Assembly: GCA_025055175.1 (NCBI GenBank)
Contig: JANWYT010000031.1
Span: 86,661 to 150,660 of the forward strand
Direction of reading: 5' to 3'
DNA: 64,000 nt
DNA from: Anaerolineae bacterium
Lineage (GTDB): Bacteria > Chloroflexota > Anaerolineae > Aggregatilineales > Phototrophicaceae
In this document: piece by piece, positions 63,809-64,000 of the stretch
How positions within the stretch are numbered: the first letter of the stretch is position 1
Layout of the letters: every line of letters starts with the position of its first letter
The notes under the pieces: generated by a model
What the model was told of the DNA's origin: nothing
Seen by the model: only the letters and a program-made list of their open reading frames with translations
Database searches by the model: none
Program-made: the position numbers and the translations under genes

Positions 63809-64000
63809 TTAAGGCCTGGCCAAGCCCTCAGCAGACTCGCAGGCCAAAAGCTGTCGCTTGCGCGCCACGCCCCAGCGATAGCCGCGCAAGCTGCCGTCGC
63901 TGCCGATGACGCGGTGACAGGGGATGAGGATGGCAAGCGGGTTGCTGGCACAGGCGCTGGCTACTGCACGCGCCGCCTGGGGTTGACCGACGGCCTTTGC
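63809..64000 (-). CDS. O6-alkylguanine-DNA alkyltransferase, cut by the window edge
   Basis: The last 63 codons of a DNA-repair protein that removes alkyl groups from O6-guanine onto its own cysteine. The active-site motif IPCHRVIG is intact. GSLRGYRWGVARKRQLLACE after it is closer to the Ada C-terminal/Ogt type ending (GYRWG-x-x-RKR-x-LL). QAARAVASACASNP before it is the helix-turn-helix that flips the base. The reading frame is open through base 64000, so the start lies to the right of the window. I cannot tell whether an N-terminal Ada domain exists. The stop lies 17 bases before the -10 of the serine operon. Confidence 0.9.
   Translation of the reverse strand, partial: AKAVGQPQAARAVASACASNPLAILIPCHRVIGSDGSLRGYRWGVARKRQLLACESAEGLARP

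Noticed and set aside
1..64000. CRISPR arrays, tRNA or rRNA genes, insertion sequences
   Set aside because: I found no regularly spaced identical direct repeats with unique spacers, no tRNA-like stretch between genes and no transposase-like frame. The direct repeats seen are in coding sequence.

Overview
The window reads as a chromosomal segment of a Chloroflexota bacterium, most likely Anaerolineae-like. This is an inference from gene style: many proteins with Thr/Pro-rich linkers, SH3b lipoproteins, long GAF-domain sensor proteins, a stand-alone GlmL/MutL-type ATPase inside a membrane operon, and a sigma factor paired with a DUF5667-like protein. Base composition is moderately GC-rich throughout. 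I see no insertion sequence, prophage, CRISPR array, rRNA or tRNA. Genes are tightly packed and no gap exceeds 300 bases. Genes are cut at both ends: RNase HII on the left and an O6-alkylguanine-DNA alkyltransferase on the right.

Positions 1-9.4 kb: RNase HII, a phosphoribosyltransferase, two von Willebrand A/FHA proteins (one cytosolic, one membrane-anchored), and a SWIM-zinc-finger protein paired with a SNF2 helicase. Positions 9.7-29.3 kb, all on the plus strand: a signal-transduction cluster that is probably one long operon. It holds two stand-alone receivers, five GAF proteins without output domains, one 2,725-residue hybrid histidine kinase, and a threonine synthase fused to an intact receiver domain. 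Next come a small protein of an unrecognised family (a second member lies at 54.9 kb) and a REC-histidine kinase.

Positions 31.2-41.5 kb, minus strand: a thermonuclease and an LPDTG-bearing protein from their own promoter. Upstream of them lies a seven-gene operon with a tiny leaderless-looking first gene, a DUF6754-like protein, two polytopic membrane proteins, a 1,138-residue SH3b protein with tandem repeats, a GlmL-type ATPase and a KOW-like protein. I consider this a candidate undescribed envelope system. Positions 41.5-53.8 kb: ferrochelatase, an SGNH-hydrolase lipoprotein, a Yip1-like protein, an apparently frameshifted DUF4272 gene, a glycosyltransferase, an AsnB/GNAT/GT39-like operon, and the sigma factor/DUF5667 pair.

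Positions 53.8-64 kb: a LysR regulator, the second small-family protein, a copper-resistance operon (csoR, a DUF305 protein, copA) with a clear palindromic operator inside its promoter, gatB, a membrane protein, a serine-biosynthesis pair (serA plus a class V aminotransferase), and the alkyltransferase fragment. Several minus-strand genes share an extended -10 promoter, TGCTACAAT followed by MAGC, which also helps choose their start codons.
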